Assembly (NCBI GenBank): GCA_964445525.1
Contig: CAYULA010000019.1
Coordinates: forward strand, 1-63,855
DNA length: 63,855 nt
Source of the DNA: Penumbrarchaeum sp964445525
Lineage (GTDB): Archaea > Thermoplasmatota > Penumbrarchaeia > Penumbrarchaeales > Penumbrarchaeaceae
Direction of reading: 5' to 3'
This document shows, piece by piece, positions 18,898-27,127 of this stretch; positions within the stretch are counted from its first letter, which is position 1, and the number at the start of each line of letters is the position of its first letter. Below the pieces are notes generated by a model. It searched no databases. It had not been told where the DNA came from and was given only the letters and a program-made list of their open reading frames with translations. A program made the position numbers and the translations under genes.

Positions 18898-20636
18898 GGA
18901 TATCCCCTCTGAAAGGTTCCATGTCTGCCTTCTTTCTGGGATCGATTATTCTGGTCTCGCTGATGATACCCGATGTTCTTGGATCCGAGGACCTGGATGG
19001 CGACGGCGTATCGGACACTTTCCAGGATATTCATGAGGATTCCGACCTTATCCTCACCTCTTCTGGGGAATGGAAAGAGATCCATATCGGTTATTCCTCC
19101 AATATGAACCTTCCATTTACGGCATTCACAGCACTATCCCTCCTGTTGATATCTCCCATGGTAACCTATTATCTGCTCTTTGAGGTTCCCGTCAGAAAAG
19201 AGAATCTGAACAGGAAGGTATCGGCATCCGCCATGCAAGATAATGTAAGGAGAATGGCATCCTTTCTTTCAACAAATCCCTCGCTTCCAAAAGCGGCAAG
19301 ATTATCACATGTAAGCCAGGAAGGTGAGGGAGAGAGGATCCTCGGCCAGATCCTGTGGAAATCCAGGACAACCGGGGAATCACTGGAAGACGCCCTTCTC
19401 GAAAGATCCAGGTCTCTTGATGATCTCGCACTGGAGAGTTCGCTGGAAGGTTTGATATCGGCGCAATCCGAGTCCTCCCTCCAGGAAGTTACCAGGACCT
19501 GCAATGCGGTTGTCGAGAGAATGGGGGAGGATATCAAGGAGAAGATGTCATCATACACCTCTTCGCTTAAAGGGCCCTCCACCGCTCTCTTTGGTCTGGG
19601 TGTACTTCTACCCGTACTTCTTGCTACCATGATCCCCATTGCCGGATTCTCAACGAGGACAATTGTCATGATCGGATTTCTGATGTGGGTTGTTGTGCCC
19701 TTTCTTATAATCCGGACGGGGAGGACACTGGTTCTAAGGAGACCGATCGTAAGGACGAACGGCTCCGATCCATCTGCTTACGATTTCAATTATTTTTCAT
19801 TATCAGGCCCTCTGGCCGGTACCATGGTATTGATTGCCGGCGCTCTTCATCTAATGGATATTGTTGACCTTCCCCTTCTACTTGAAGGACCCTTTCCCGA
19901 TACGGACTCCACATCGGTTCTTATGCTTTTATTGGGATCATCCGCAGTTTTATGTTCACTGACATCGGGATTCATGGGAAAAAAGTCCGAAAAACGAGAA
20001 AAGATATTGAAAGAAGAGGAAAAGGTCCCCGATCTGCTCTCGGAGATCGGGACAAGGGTCATGGAAGGGAAATCCTTCGAGAAAGCCCTGGAGCGGGGTA
20101 TGGAAAGGATAAAGGACAACCCCACAATGATGGGAAAGGTTCCCGCAAATGGAGGTCCTCTTCGTAATAATCTCACTGTTGCAAGAGAATATTCCAGGGC
20201 AGGAAGCAGCATCGGGGGAAGCTCGATAAAAGCGCTTTCCGGGCATCTCGGGGAGATGTTGAGGCTTCAGGCTTCAATGAAAGAGGCCGTGAGAAATTCC
20301 ATAGGACAGATGGAGACAACATCATCGATATTTGCTCCACTCATGATAGGCGTATCAGTGGGTATATTCGAGTTGATGGGCAGGTCCACCGGTTCAATAG
20401 ATGGCGGGCAGATGATCGGTGCTTCCATGTCCCAGGGCGATATGACTATTGCCGGATTTATCCTTCTTGCCGGTGTCTATCTATTGCTTCTATCGATATC
20501 AACCACGCTTACAATGAGGAGGCTGGAGGAGGGGGATCCCACTGTGGGCTGGGAGAGGGTTCCACGAAATCTCATGTTATCATCCATCACATTCACCGCA
20601 GGGGTGGCAGGATCCACACTGCTTCTGGGAGGTTGA
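18894..20636 (+). CDS. TadC/FlaJ-type membrane platform protein
   Basis: A 580-residue inner-membrane platform protein with two T2SSF-like modules, one at about residues 100-280 and one at about 380-560. Each pairs a helical cytoplasmic part with hydrophobic helices, for example LFGLGVLLPVLLATMIPIAG and IFAPLMIGVSVGIFELMG. It holds the filament base and works with the ATPase encoded just upstream. The N-terminus has an extra exported segment containing a TSP3-like calcium motif, DLDGDGVSDTFQD, which is unusual for TadC. The start ATG overlaps the TGA of the ATPase gene and has a GGGAG ribosome site. The tandem two-module form is known from archaeal TadC fusions. Confidence 0.88.
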   Translation: MRISPLKGSMSAFFLGSIILVSLMIPDVLGSEDLDGDGVSDTFQDIHEDSDLILTSSGEWKEIHIGYSSNMNLPFTAFTALSLLLISPMVTYYLLFEVPVRKENLNRKVSASAMQDNVRRMASFLSTNPSLPKAARLSHVSQEGEGERILGQILWKSRTTGESLEDALLERSRSLDDLALESSLEGLISAQSESSLQEVTRTCNAVVERMGEDIKEKMSSYTSSLKGPSTALFGLGVLLPVLLATMIPIAGFSTRTIVMIGFLMWVVVPFLIIRTGRTLVLRRPIVRTNGSDPSAYDFNYFSLSGPLAGTMVLIAGALHLMDIVDLPLLLEGPFPDTDSTSVLMLLLGSSAVLCSLTSGFMGKKSEKREKILKEEEKVPDLLSEIGTRVMEGKSFEKALERGMERIKDNPTMMGKVPANGGPLRNNLTVAREYSRAGSSIGGSSIKALSGHLGEMLRLQASMKEAVRNSIGQMETTSSIFAPLMIGVSVGIFELMGRSTGSIDGGQMIGASMSQGDMTIAGFILLAGVYLLLLSISTTLTMRRLEEGDPTVGWERVPRNLMLSSITFTAGVAGSTLLLGG

Positions 20637-20641
20637 GTAAA

Positions 20642-21079
20642 ATGAAAAGAAGAATATTGAACGAAGACGGAGGAATGGAGGGCGTCCCCCTCCAGTTGAT
20701 AATCGTGGTGGTGGTTGGAATGGCGGCGCTGGGCATTCTCATCGGATGGCTTGCACTCGCCGGAGATACAGACCCCACTTTGAAAAGGATCTCGACAGAG
20801 CCTGAAACCGTTGCCGTATCGGGGGATGGGAGGGCCATTTCCGAAATAGATGTGACACTCTTTGTATATGATTCCGAGGGTGACGAGGTTGATGGAGCAG
20901 TGATAACGCTTTCGGGTTCCGTTGATGAGAAAGTGGTTGAGAAGCTGGACTCGGGTGACAGTGTTACAATAACTGCCGCACTGGCTCCCGGAGCGGATAC
21001 CGGGACCATTGAGGTAAAGGCCGAGAAAGGCGGAGGAATGGGTTCCTGTACCACCACGATAATAGTGATGAGGGAGTGA
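20642..21079 (+). CDS. Archaeal type IV pilin-like protein
   Basis: A 145-residue protein with a short charged leader (MKRRILNEDGG) followed by EGVPLQLIIVVVVGMAALGILIGW, the hydrophobic helix expected of class III signal peptides processed by a prepilin peptidase. The rest is a small beta-rich exported domain (about residues 55-145), likely the filament body, with an Ig-like feel (VTLFVYDSEGDEVDGAVITLSG). The ATG follows GGGAGG by nine bases and starts five bases after the TadC stop, so it belongs to that operon. It is the only pilin candidate in the window, hence the probable substrate. No prepilin peptidase is present here. Confidence 0.78.
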   Translation: MKRRILNEDGGMEGVPLQLIIVVVVGMAALGILIGWLALAGDTDPTLKRISTEPETVAVSGDGRAISEIDVTLFVYDSEGDEVDGAVITLSGSVDEKVVEKLDSGDSVTITAALAPGADTGTIEVKAEKGGGMGSCTTTIIVMRE

Positions 21080-21155
21080 GGACCGGATATATCTTTGGAC
21101 CGTCGAGCCTCAAAAAATAAATACTGTCCATTTGGATGAATGTCCGGGATGCTAT

Positions 21156-21638
21156 ATGAGAAAGGAATTCCTGGCCGGAGCGCTGCTGATGGTTATGGCA
21201 GCAGGATTGGTTGTCGGATGCACCGAAAGGTTCGAGGAGAATGTGGATCCTGACCTTGAGCTGAATGTTCTCGAGGTAGTGGCAAAAGACAAGAGTCCGG
21301 CTCCCAACTCCAAGAATGCCTCCGATGGCAAGGAGTTTCTCTATGTGAAGATCAATATTACCAACAACAATGACAAGGCCGATCACACTGTATGGAATGC
21401 TGACAGGTTCTCCGTTGACGATAACAGTGCCACAGAGGTTGATGGTTCTTACCTTGCCAATAACGATATGAGGGAGATAGACACCCTCATAATAGACAAG
21501 GGAGAAGGAAAGACATTCTGGGTGGCCTTCGAAGTGGATAACGATATGAAAATGCTCTATTTCAGGTACAATGCGGGTCTTGACGAGCCTCTGGAATCGG
21601 AGCTCCCCGATTACGATCACTACGAGGGAAAGGTCTGA
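21156..21638 (+). CDS. DUF4352-like lipoprotein
   Basis: A 160-residue lipoprotein. The N-terminus MRKEFLAGALLMVMAAGLVVGC ends in a lipobox (VVGC), so the cysteine should be lipid-modified and the protein tethered outside the membrane. The body resembles DUF4352 immunoglobulin-like domains: FLYVKINITNNNDKADHTV, then WVAFEVDNDMKMLYFRY. Such domains are found in many secreted proteins, usually without known ligand. The ATG at 21156 is chosen over an in-frame TTG at 21132 because it gives a clean lipoprotein signal and follows CGGGATG. A TATA-like ATAAATA is near 21116. It abuts the convergent cyclophilin gene with no base between the stops (TGATCA). Confidence 0.75.
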   Translation: MRKEFLAGALLMVMAAGLVVGCTERFEENVDPDLELNVLEVVAKDKSPAPNSKNASDGKEFLYVKINITNNNDKADHTVWNADRFSVDDNSATEVDGSYLANNDMREIDTLIIDKGEGKTFWVAFEVDNDMKMLYFRYNAGLDEPLESELPDYDHYEGKV

Positions 21639-22463
21639 TCAGTTCTTTTTTCTCCTGTAAAATATCAACAGAGCAATAACGGTAACAAGCATCAATGCGG
21701 TGCCAGGGGTGGGGATGTCGTTTTTAGAGGAATCATTATCCTTGGGGTCCTCCTCTTCGGTTTCATTCTCCCAGACGCCTTCTTCAATTGTGACACTGGT
21801 CATCGTTATATCATCCACCGGATGGTCTCTCAGCAGAGGCCTCCTGTTTCCGTAGGTCTCGGTGGCGGCGATCTCCTTAGCAATGTCTAAACCTTCTATG
21901 ACAACACCGAATACGGCATATCCGTTACCATCTCTCTCCCAGTCATCGAGGCCGTGTTGAGGTCCGTCGCATATGTAGAACTGGGAGGAGGCCGAATCCG
22001 GTTCGGAGGACCTCGCCATGCCGACAGCTCCGTCCACGTGTGATGCATTCCTGCAGATTTCCAGAGGTATGGTATCCCCTGAACCTCCCGATCCGTCATC
22101 ATATGGATTGTTGTTCTTGGTGTTCGGATCCCCGGTTTGTGCTACAAAATCATCTATACACCTGTGGAACTTGATGCCATTGTAGAAACCCGTTGAAGCC
22201 AGATCTACGAAATTCTGAGTGGTGATGGGAGTCATGTTGTCGTAAAGTTCGAACTTTATTGTTCCGTATCCGGCTACCTCTATCACCGCTATTCTGTTGG
22301 GTCTGCCTATATCCTCAGGTTCGGTGTAAATTACCCCGTCCTCTTCGATTGACGGGATATCTTCTCTCTCCACCGTATCGATGCCCGCGATATCCGGTAG
22401 TGCCAGAAGAAGAAAGGCTATGAGGATGGTCGAGATGGAGGGGAGGATCTTTCCGCAGGCCAT
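21639..22463 (-). CDS. Secreted cyclophilin-type peptidyl-prolyl isomerase
   Basis: A 274-residue exported proline isomerase. Residues 1-27 are a signal peptide. The cyclophilin domain (about 58-230) has the family landmarks TIKFELYDNMTPITTQNFVDL, FYNGIKFHRCIDDFVAQTGD (catalytic Arg in FHR) and SSQFYICDGPQHGLDD. A linker rich in Glu, Asp and Asn leads to a C-terminal helix, PTPGTALMLVTVIALLIF, followed by YRRKK. That tail resembles archaeosortase-type PGF-CTERM anchors, though it has PG-T and not PGF. The enzyme probably folds surface proteins outside the membrane, which suits a cell with many giant exported proteins. Confidence 0.9.
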   Translation of the reverse strand: MACGKILPSISTILIAFLLLALPDIAGIDTVEREDIPSIEEDGVIYTEPEDIGRPNRIAVIEVAGYGTIKFELYDNMTPITTQNFVDLASTGFYNGIKFHRCIDDFVAQTGDPNTKNNNPYDDGSGGSGDTIPLEICRNASHVDGAVGMARSSEPDSASSQFYICDGPQHGLDDWERDGNGYAVFGVVIEGLDIAKEIAATETYGNRRPLLRDHPVDDITMTSVTIEEGVWENETEEEDPKDNDSSKNDIPTPGTALMLVTVIALLIFYRRKKN

Positions 22464-22512
22464 GATATCATATCGGTGTGGTCATGTAAAAATCTTTTGT
22501 ACCAGGGTCATT

Positions 22513-22899
22513 TCAGCTTTGCCGTTTCTCTTTCTGCTTCTGCCTGAAATACTCTCTCTCCTCCATCAGGTCCTCCAAAAGAGCCGAGAGCTTCCAGCCT
22601 ATGTTTTTCTCTGTGGGGGTGCAGAATATGGGTCTGGGTCCTTCCAATTTGGGAAAATTGTCCATGGATGCGTGTATCTTCTGTCCGTCGAAACCGAGGA
22701 ACATGACAACCCTTGGATCCCCCTTATCCTCGAAAGTGTCGTAGAGCTCATCTTCGAGGATGTCTCCGAGAATGTGATCCTCCCTACCGCATCCCGAGAT
22801 GAGGATGACATCTTCCTTGTTTATGTCCTGAAGGGAGGTCCTTATGGTTTCGGCCTCATCTTTCGAGAAACCGTATACCATTATTCCTATCTCTGCCAT
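22513..22899 (-). CDS. DUF3783-like small protein
   Basis: A 128-residue soluble protein resembling DUF3783. The N-terminal part MAEIGIMVYGFSKDEAETIR could be a small alpha/beta domain. The C-terminal part contains VVMFLGFDGQKIHASMDN and FCTPTEKNIGWKLSALLEDL, the most family-like segment. The end is highly charged. No function is known for the family. It stands alone between the cyclophilin and the rightward ABC transporter, whose start is 128 bases away on the opposite strand. Confidence 0.65.
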   Translation of the reverse strand: MAEIGIMVYGFSKDEAETIRTSLQDINKEDVILISGCGREDHILGDILEDELYDTFEDKGDPRVVMFLGFDGQKIHASMDNFPKLEGPRPIFCTPTEKNIGWKLSALLEDLMEEREYFRQKQKEKRQS

Positions 22900-23026
22900 G
22901 GGGGGTAATAAGTAAGGGAATGAAAATCCTTGCTCCCCGGTGTTGAGATTTTTTAACGATATTTATGATCAAAACTTTATTGAAGAAACGGTTTCAAATA
23001 AATACACCGAGTGAGATGTTCTCTCT

Positions 23027-23977
23027 ATGTCTCCCTCTTCCGATAAGATGGTAATCGAAATCAGGAACTTAACCAAGTATTACGGGAAGGCCAGGGGTAT
23101 CATTGAGGTGGATCTTTCGGTAAAGAAGGGGGAGGTTTTCGGTTTCCTCGGCCCTAACGGTGCCGGGAAATCCACCACCATAAGAACAATTCTGGATTAC
23201 ATTAGGCCCACATCAGGATCGGCCATTGTCAATGGAATGGATCCTCAGAAAGAAGGTGCGAAGGTGAGAAGGTCGGTTGGTTACCTGCCCTCCGATTTCG
23301 GCACCTATCATAACATGACCGCCAGGGATTATCTCCACACTCTTCTCACCATGATGGGCCACAAGGGCCCTAACAGGATCGAAGAGCTGTCCGAGAGACT
23401 GCAGCTGGATCTGAAAAGAAGGATCAAGGATTTCTCCAGAGGCAACAGACAGAAGGTAGGTCTTGTCTCCGCTTTCATGCATATTCCTGACCTTACCATC
23501 CTCGACGAACCCACATCGGGTCTGGATCCTCTGATGCAGCAGGAATTCTACAAGATCGTTCTTGAAGAAAAGGCCGCGGGAAGGACCGTGTTTCTGTCAT
23601 CTCATATACTGGCTGAAGTCGAGGCTATCTGCGATCGTGTGGGAATAATAAAGGAAGGCAGGCTGATCGTGGTCGAGGATATAAAGAAATTCAAGCAGAA
23701 GACCGGCAAGGTCATGCAGGTCAAATTCGAAGAACCGGTGTCTCCAGATCAATTTACATCATTGGATGGTGTTTTCCAGGTTGAGGTGGTCAGTGAAAGG
23801 GAACTGAAGATCACAATAACTGGCGTTGTTGATCCTGTGATCAAGGTCCTCTCGAAGCATACGGTCAAGGACCTCGATTACGAGGACCTCTCCCTGGAGA
23901 GTATGTTCCTCAAGTACTATGAGAAAGAAGGAACGGTGGACCGAAGGGGCAAGATTATAAGGGGGGTGGAGGCGTGA
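23027..23977 (+). CDS. ABC transporter ATP-binding protein
   Basis: A 316-residue ABC ATPase that would energise the adjacent permease. Motifs are complete: Walker A GPNGAGKSTT, signature motif degenerate as FSRGNRQKVGL, Walker B LTILDEPTSGLDP, and switch His in FLSSHILAEVEAICD. The C-terminal 90 residues (about 225-316) form a regulatory-type extension common in ABC-2 exporters. A TATA-like AAATAAATA lies about 25-30 bases before the ATG, fitting a short leader. The stop overlaps the permease GTG start (GTGA), so the two subunits are translationally coupled. Confidence 0.95.
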   Translation: MSPSSDKMVIEIRNLTKYYGKARGIIEVDLSVKKGEVFGFLGPNGAGKSTTIRTILDYIRPTSGSAIVNGMDPQKEGAKVRRSVGYLPSDFGTYHNMTARDYLHTLLTMMGHKGPNRIEELSERLQLDLKRRIKDFSRGNRQKVGLVSAFMHIPDLTILDEPTSGLDPLMQQEFYKIVLEEKAAGRTVFLSSHILAEVEAICDRVGIIKEGRLIVVEDIKKFKQKTGKVMQVKFEEPVSPDQFTSLDGVFQVEVVSERELKITITGVVDPVIKVLSKHTVKDLDYEDLSLESMFLKYYEKEGTVDRRGKIIRGVEA

Positions 23978-25248
23978 AACTTCCTCTTTTCAGAGCCGCG
24001 TTGTGGGATTCAAAGCTCTCCACCATAATTTACTGCGTAGTATTGGTCCTCTACGGACTTATGATAATGTCAGCTTTCACTTCCGTGGGAGAGACTTTCA
24101 GCGATCCCTTCGCCGAAAACAACGGAGTGAAGATCACGGAAACCGGTGATAAGGTCGAAGGTGTGAAAGTATACAATCTGAGCTGGGAAACGCAAGCTGC
24201 AGTCCTATCCCATATTGCAATAAGCATGGACTCGGAGTGGGCCCTCGATAATGATATGATAGATATTTCAAACGGGACAGTGCCGGATGAGGTATCCGAC
24301 CTGGGATTGAACTGGTTCGATATTCAGGAGATGATGGATACCATACCGGGATTGGAGGAGGAACTTGCCGATCAGGGAAAGGCCGAACCCAAAGAGCCTT
24401 ACAAGGTGGATGATAACGGGACCTCACTACTGTATGTAAGCGAGGGAACATTTGTCAATTTCATCAACAAAGATGATAACGACATGTTCATGGTGGTCTT
24501 GATCCCGAGTGACGGAAATATCACCAATTCCACCATAAAGGGTCCAGCTTTGCTGGGAGACCTGGATACTGTAAGCGATTTCGATCAGTACCTCGAGGAC
24601 AATCCCTTTGTGGAGGGATTCTTGGGAGATACCAATATTGACTTCTCCACGATAGAGGGTTTCCTCGCTCTCGAATACTTCAGCCTTTGGCCGTTGTTGT
24701 TCATAATCTTTTTGGCGGTCAAGACATCCGGAACGATTTCAAAGCATGTGGAGGATAGGTCCATGGACATTCTCCTTGCAACAGGTTATTCCAGGTTCAG
24801 ATTCCTCAACGAGAAGGTATTACTTCTGTTTGTCAATTTCATCCTTATCATCCTTTCAGCCTGGCTGGGTCTTGTCCTTGGAACTTTATTGATAGGGGAA
24901 ACCGTTCCCTTCACAGGTTTGACCGTAACCTTCCTTGATTCGATTCCGATGGCACTTGCTGTCATGGGCATCGCGTTATTGATATCGGTGCTTGTGGACG
25001 AAGGAGGAAAATCAATAGGCATTGTCATGGGGGTTGTGATTGGTGAATACATGCTTCAGATAGTTGCAAATCTGGCAAGCTGGGGTGACAATCTGAAGTA
25101 CCTCAGCATATTCACATACTGGGACAGCAACGATGCAATGCTCGACCAGGTAATCCATCCAGTAAATATCATTGTGCCCATGTCTGTTGCTGCGATCACA
25201 TTCGCTCTATCATATTACCTCTTTAAAAAGAAGGAAATAAGGGCCTGA
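23974..25248 (+). CDS. ABC-2 type permease
   Basis: A 424-residue membrane protein, the permease partner of the upstream ATPase. It has one helix near residues 12-35, a large exported loop of about 180 residues, then five or so helices (for example LWPLLFIIFLAVKTSG, FLNEKVLLLFVNFILIILSAWLGLVLGTLL, ALAVMGIALLISVLV). The segment SKHVEDRSMDILLATGYSRFRFLNEKVL is the cytoplasmic coupling region typical of ABC-2 exporters. Substrate unknown. It starts with GTG overlapping the ATPase stop. Genes for a small membrane protein, a methyltransferase fusion and a radical SAM enzyme follow downstream on the same strand. Confidence 0.88.
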   Translation: MKLPLFRAALWDSKLSTIIYCVVLVLYGLMIMSAFTSVGETFSDPFAENNGVKITETGDKVEGVKVYNLSWETQAAVLSHIAISMDSEWALDNDMIDISNGTVPDEVSDLGLNWFDIQEMMDTIPGLEEELADQGKAEPKEPYKVDDNGTSLLYVSEGTFVNFINKDDNDMFMVVLIPSDGNITNSTIKGPALLGDLDTVSDFDQYLEDNPFVEGFLGDTNIDFSTIEGFLALEYFSLWPLLFIIFLAVKTSGTISKHVEDRSMDILLATGYSRFRFLNEKVLLLFVNFILIILSAWLGLVLGTLLIGETVPFTGLTVTFLDSIPMALAVMGIALLISVLVDEGGKSIGIVMGVVIGEYMLQIVANLASWGDNLKYLSIFTYWDSNDAMLDQVIHPVNIIVPMSVAAITFALSYYLFKKKEIRA

Positions 25249-25343
25249 ATCTACCCATTTGCACCTTGCAACGGATCGTTTATTGTTATTAAGCGCCACA
25301 TGTAGAGGTCCTCTTGAAATAGTTGCGGTTCTATGGTCCCTTG

Positions 25344-25709
25344 ATGGGAGAGAACCTTGAGGATATTGGAAAACGACTCGATCTTAACGGGGATGATATC
25401 AGATCGATTCGACGCAGGAGGATCAAGGATATGGTGATTCTTGCTATCGTTGGCGCGGTCACATCTTTCTTTTCTTTCGTTGTTGGTTTCAGCAATGGTA
25501 ATACCGAGAAATATGGAATGGCTTACTATCCCTATGCTGTGGTTCCGCTGGTTGCCGGTAAAAATTACAAAGGAAGATGGGCAGTAATGGGAATCGGAGT
25601 GGTGCTCATGATCATTGCCGGGATATTCATGTATCTAAGGGGATTCGAGGAAGGAAAAATCTTCTATTCCAATTCGATCGAATATGGTGTTTACTCATCC
25701 TCAGAATAA
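25344..25709 (+). CDS. Small two-helix membrane protein
   Basis: A 121-residue protein of unknown function. The N-terminal 30 residues are charged (EDIGKRLDLNGDDIRSIRRRRIKD) and probably cytoplasmic. Two hydrophobic helices follow, MVILAIVGAVTSFFSFVVGF and WAVMGIGVVLMIIAGIFMYL, separated by a Tyr-rich loop. An ATG at 25344 is chosen over a TTG at 25323; neither has a clear ribosome site. A T-rich TATA-like element (TTATTGTTATTAAG) lies near 25280. No recognised family. It sits between the ABC transporter and the methyltransferase gene. Confidence 0.55.
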   Translation: MGENLEDIGKRLDLNGDDIRSIRRRRIKDMVILAIVGAVTSFFSFVVGFSNGNTEKYGMAYYPYAVVPLVAGKNYKGRWAVMGIGVVLMIIAGIFMYLRGFEEGKIFYSNSIEYGVYSSSE

Positions 25710-25835
25710 TGGTCGGACAGTTTGAAATATAATCCAGCCGATTATGTGATGGATCAATCGACATCTTTACCCGGCCTGTTTCAGTCGGATTGAACACCAA
25801 TGGATTCAACCTCAAATAGGTTAGAAGGAAATTAA

Positions 25836-27107
25836 ATGAAGCTCAACCTGGGATGCGGGAAGGTTTACAAGCCTGGATATCTCAACATAGATTCCAGCGA
25901 CACCTCAGTAGCGGATGAGAACTGGGACATAATCGACCTACCCCTGAAGGATGCGGCCGTGGATATCATAGAGGCCGATCAGGTTATCGAACATTTCGAC
26001 TGGGTAAATATCAGATATCTTTTTGCGGAATGCTGGAGGGTTCTGAGACCAAATGGAAGATTGATACTGGAAACACCGGACCTCCTTGGAACCATGAAGA
26101 AGCTCAAGAGGAGCCAGGGCGAGGAATTCCTCGTGGAATCCCAGTGGCTTTTCGGGATTGGAACGAAAGGCCAGAGGCACGGTATGGTTTTCAAACCCAG
26201 GGAGCTTCAGGGGATGCTCATCTCCTCCGGTTTCGAGGATGTGGAATTCCCTCCCCAGAAAACCTATCTGTCCGAACCCGGCCTAAGGGTGGAATGCCAT
26301 AAAGGCAAGGGCGAGGGTAGAAGAAAGGTCGAAACACTTTTCAGAAAAAGGGTCAGGAAAGTCTTCAAAGGGGATTCATACATGCTGATCCCGATTGAGG
26401 ACCACATGAACGAACTCTATTTCTCCCTTACAGTTGATGGCGAACCAAGAGAACCTATATTCACCGAGAATCTCTTCCGGGCAGCGGTGGCGGATCCCGA
26501 GGTCCCAGGTCAGCTCCTTCTATCCATGAAAGCATACATGAAGGGAAGGGAGATGACAGATGAGCTCATGGATGCTCTCAGATTCATCCATGAGGAAGAG
26601 ATAAAGGGAAGGGTCTTTTCCCTCTGGATGAAGAGGAGGAAAGGGGCTGATGTTAGGAAATCCTTTGAAACATTTGTTACCGACATATCCTCCAAGATGA
26701 GATCCAGTTTGCTCACATCACCCGATCCAAGAAAGGAGCTGCTATATATTCTGTCGCTTCAACCCGAGGATATAAGAATGCTTGATTTCAGGATAATCTC
26801 CGACAAGGCCAGGGAATGGTCCAATCAGGGAATCAAGGCATTTTACCAAGAGGACCTCGAAACTGCCACGGAGCTTATCGAGAAGTCCATCTCGGTGATA
26901 CCCAACAACCCCCTTGCACATTGGAATATGTCAAGGATTCTGTACAGACAGGATAGGAAACCCGAAGCATTGAAGAGATTCGACAGGGTGATCAAGCTTC
27001 TCACGGACAAGGACCTCACAAGGGAGGCAAAAAAAGAACAGGAAATGATGAGAAAGGGTGCAATAGATCCCGAGTCCCTGGGACCTAGATCAGAGTTGCC
27101 CATTTGA
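25836..27107 (+). CDS. SAM-dependent methyltransferase fused to TPR domain
   Basis: A 423-residue fusion. Residues 1-160 are a class I SAM methyltransferase: MKLNLGCGKVYKPGYLNID is motif I, DIIEADQVIEHFDW is the acidic region, and FAECWRVLRPNGRLILETPD is the usual post-motif strand. The middle is helical and unassigned. About residues 330-400 form TPR-like helices (NQGIKAFYQEDLETATELIEKSI, AHWNMSRILYRQDRKPEALKRF). The TPR part probably recruits a protein or peptide substrate. The radical SAM gene begins 20 bases downstream on the same strand, so the two enzymes likely act together. AAGGAA lies seven bases before the ATG. Confidence 0.82.
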   Translation: MKLNLGCGKVYKPGYLNIDSSDTSVADENWDIIDLPLKDAAVDIIEADQVIEHFDWVNIRYLFAECWRVLRPNGRLILETPDLLGTMKKLKRSQGEEFLVESQWLFGIGTKGQRHGMVFKPRELQGMLISSGFEDVEFPPQKTYLSEPGLRVECHKGKGEGRRKVETLFRKRVRKVFKGDSYMLIPIEDHMNELYFSLTVDGEPREPIFTENLFRAAVADPEVPGQLLLSMKAYMKGREMTDELMDALRFIHEEEIKGRVFSLWMKRRKGADVRKSFETFVTDISSKMRSSLLTSPDPRKELLYILSLQPEDIRMLDFRIISDKAREWSNQGIKAFYQEDLETATELIEKSISVIPNNPLAHWNMSRILYRQDRKPEALKRFDRVIKLLTDKDLTREAKKEQEMMRKGAIDPESLGPRSELPI

Positions 27108-27127
27108 TTATGTAGAGGTTGAATGGG

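Noticed and set aside
20642..21079. Archaellin (flagellin) gene
   Set aside because: The leader is pilin-like, but the domain is short and no archaellum genes (FlaG, FlaF, FlaH) accompany it; pilin-like is the safer call.
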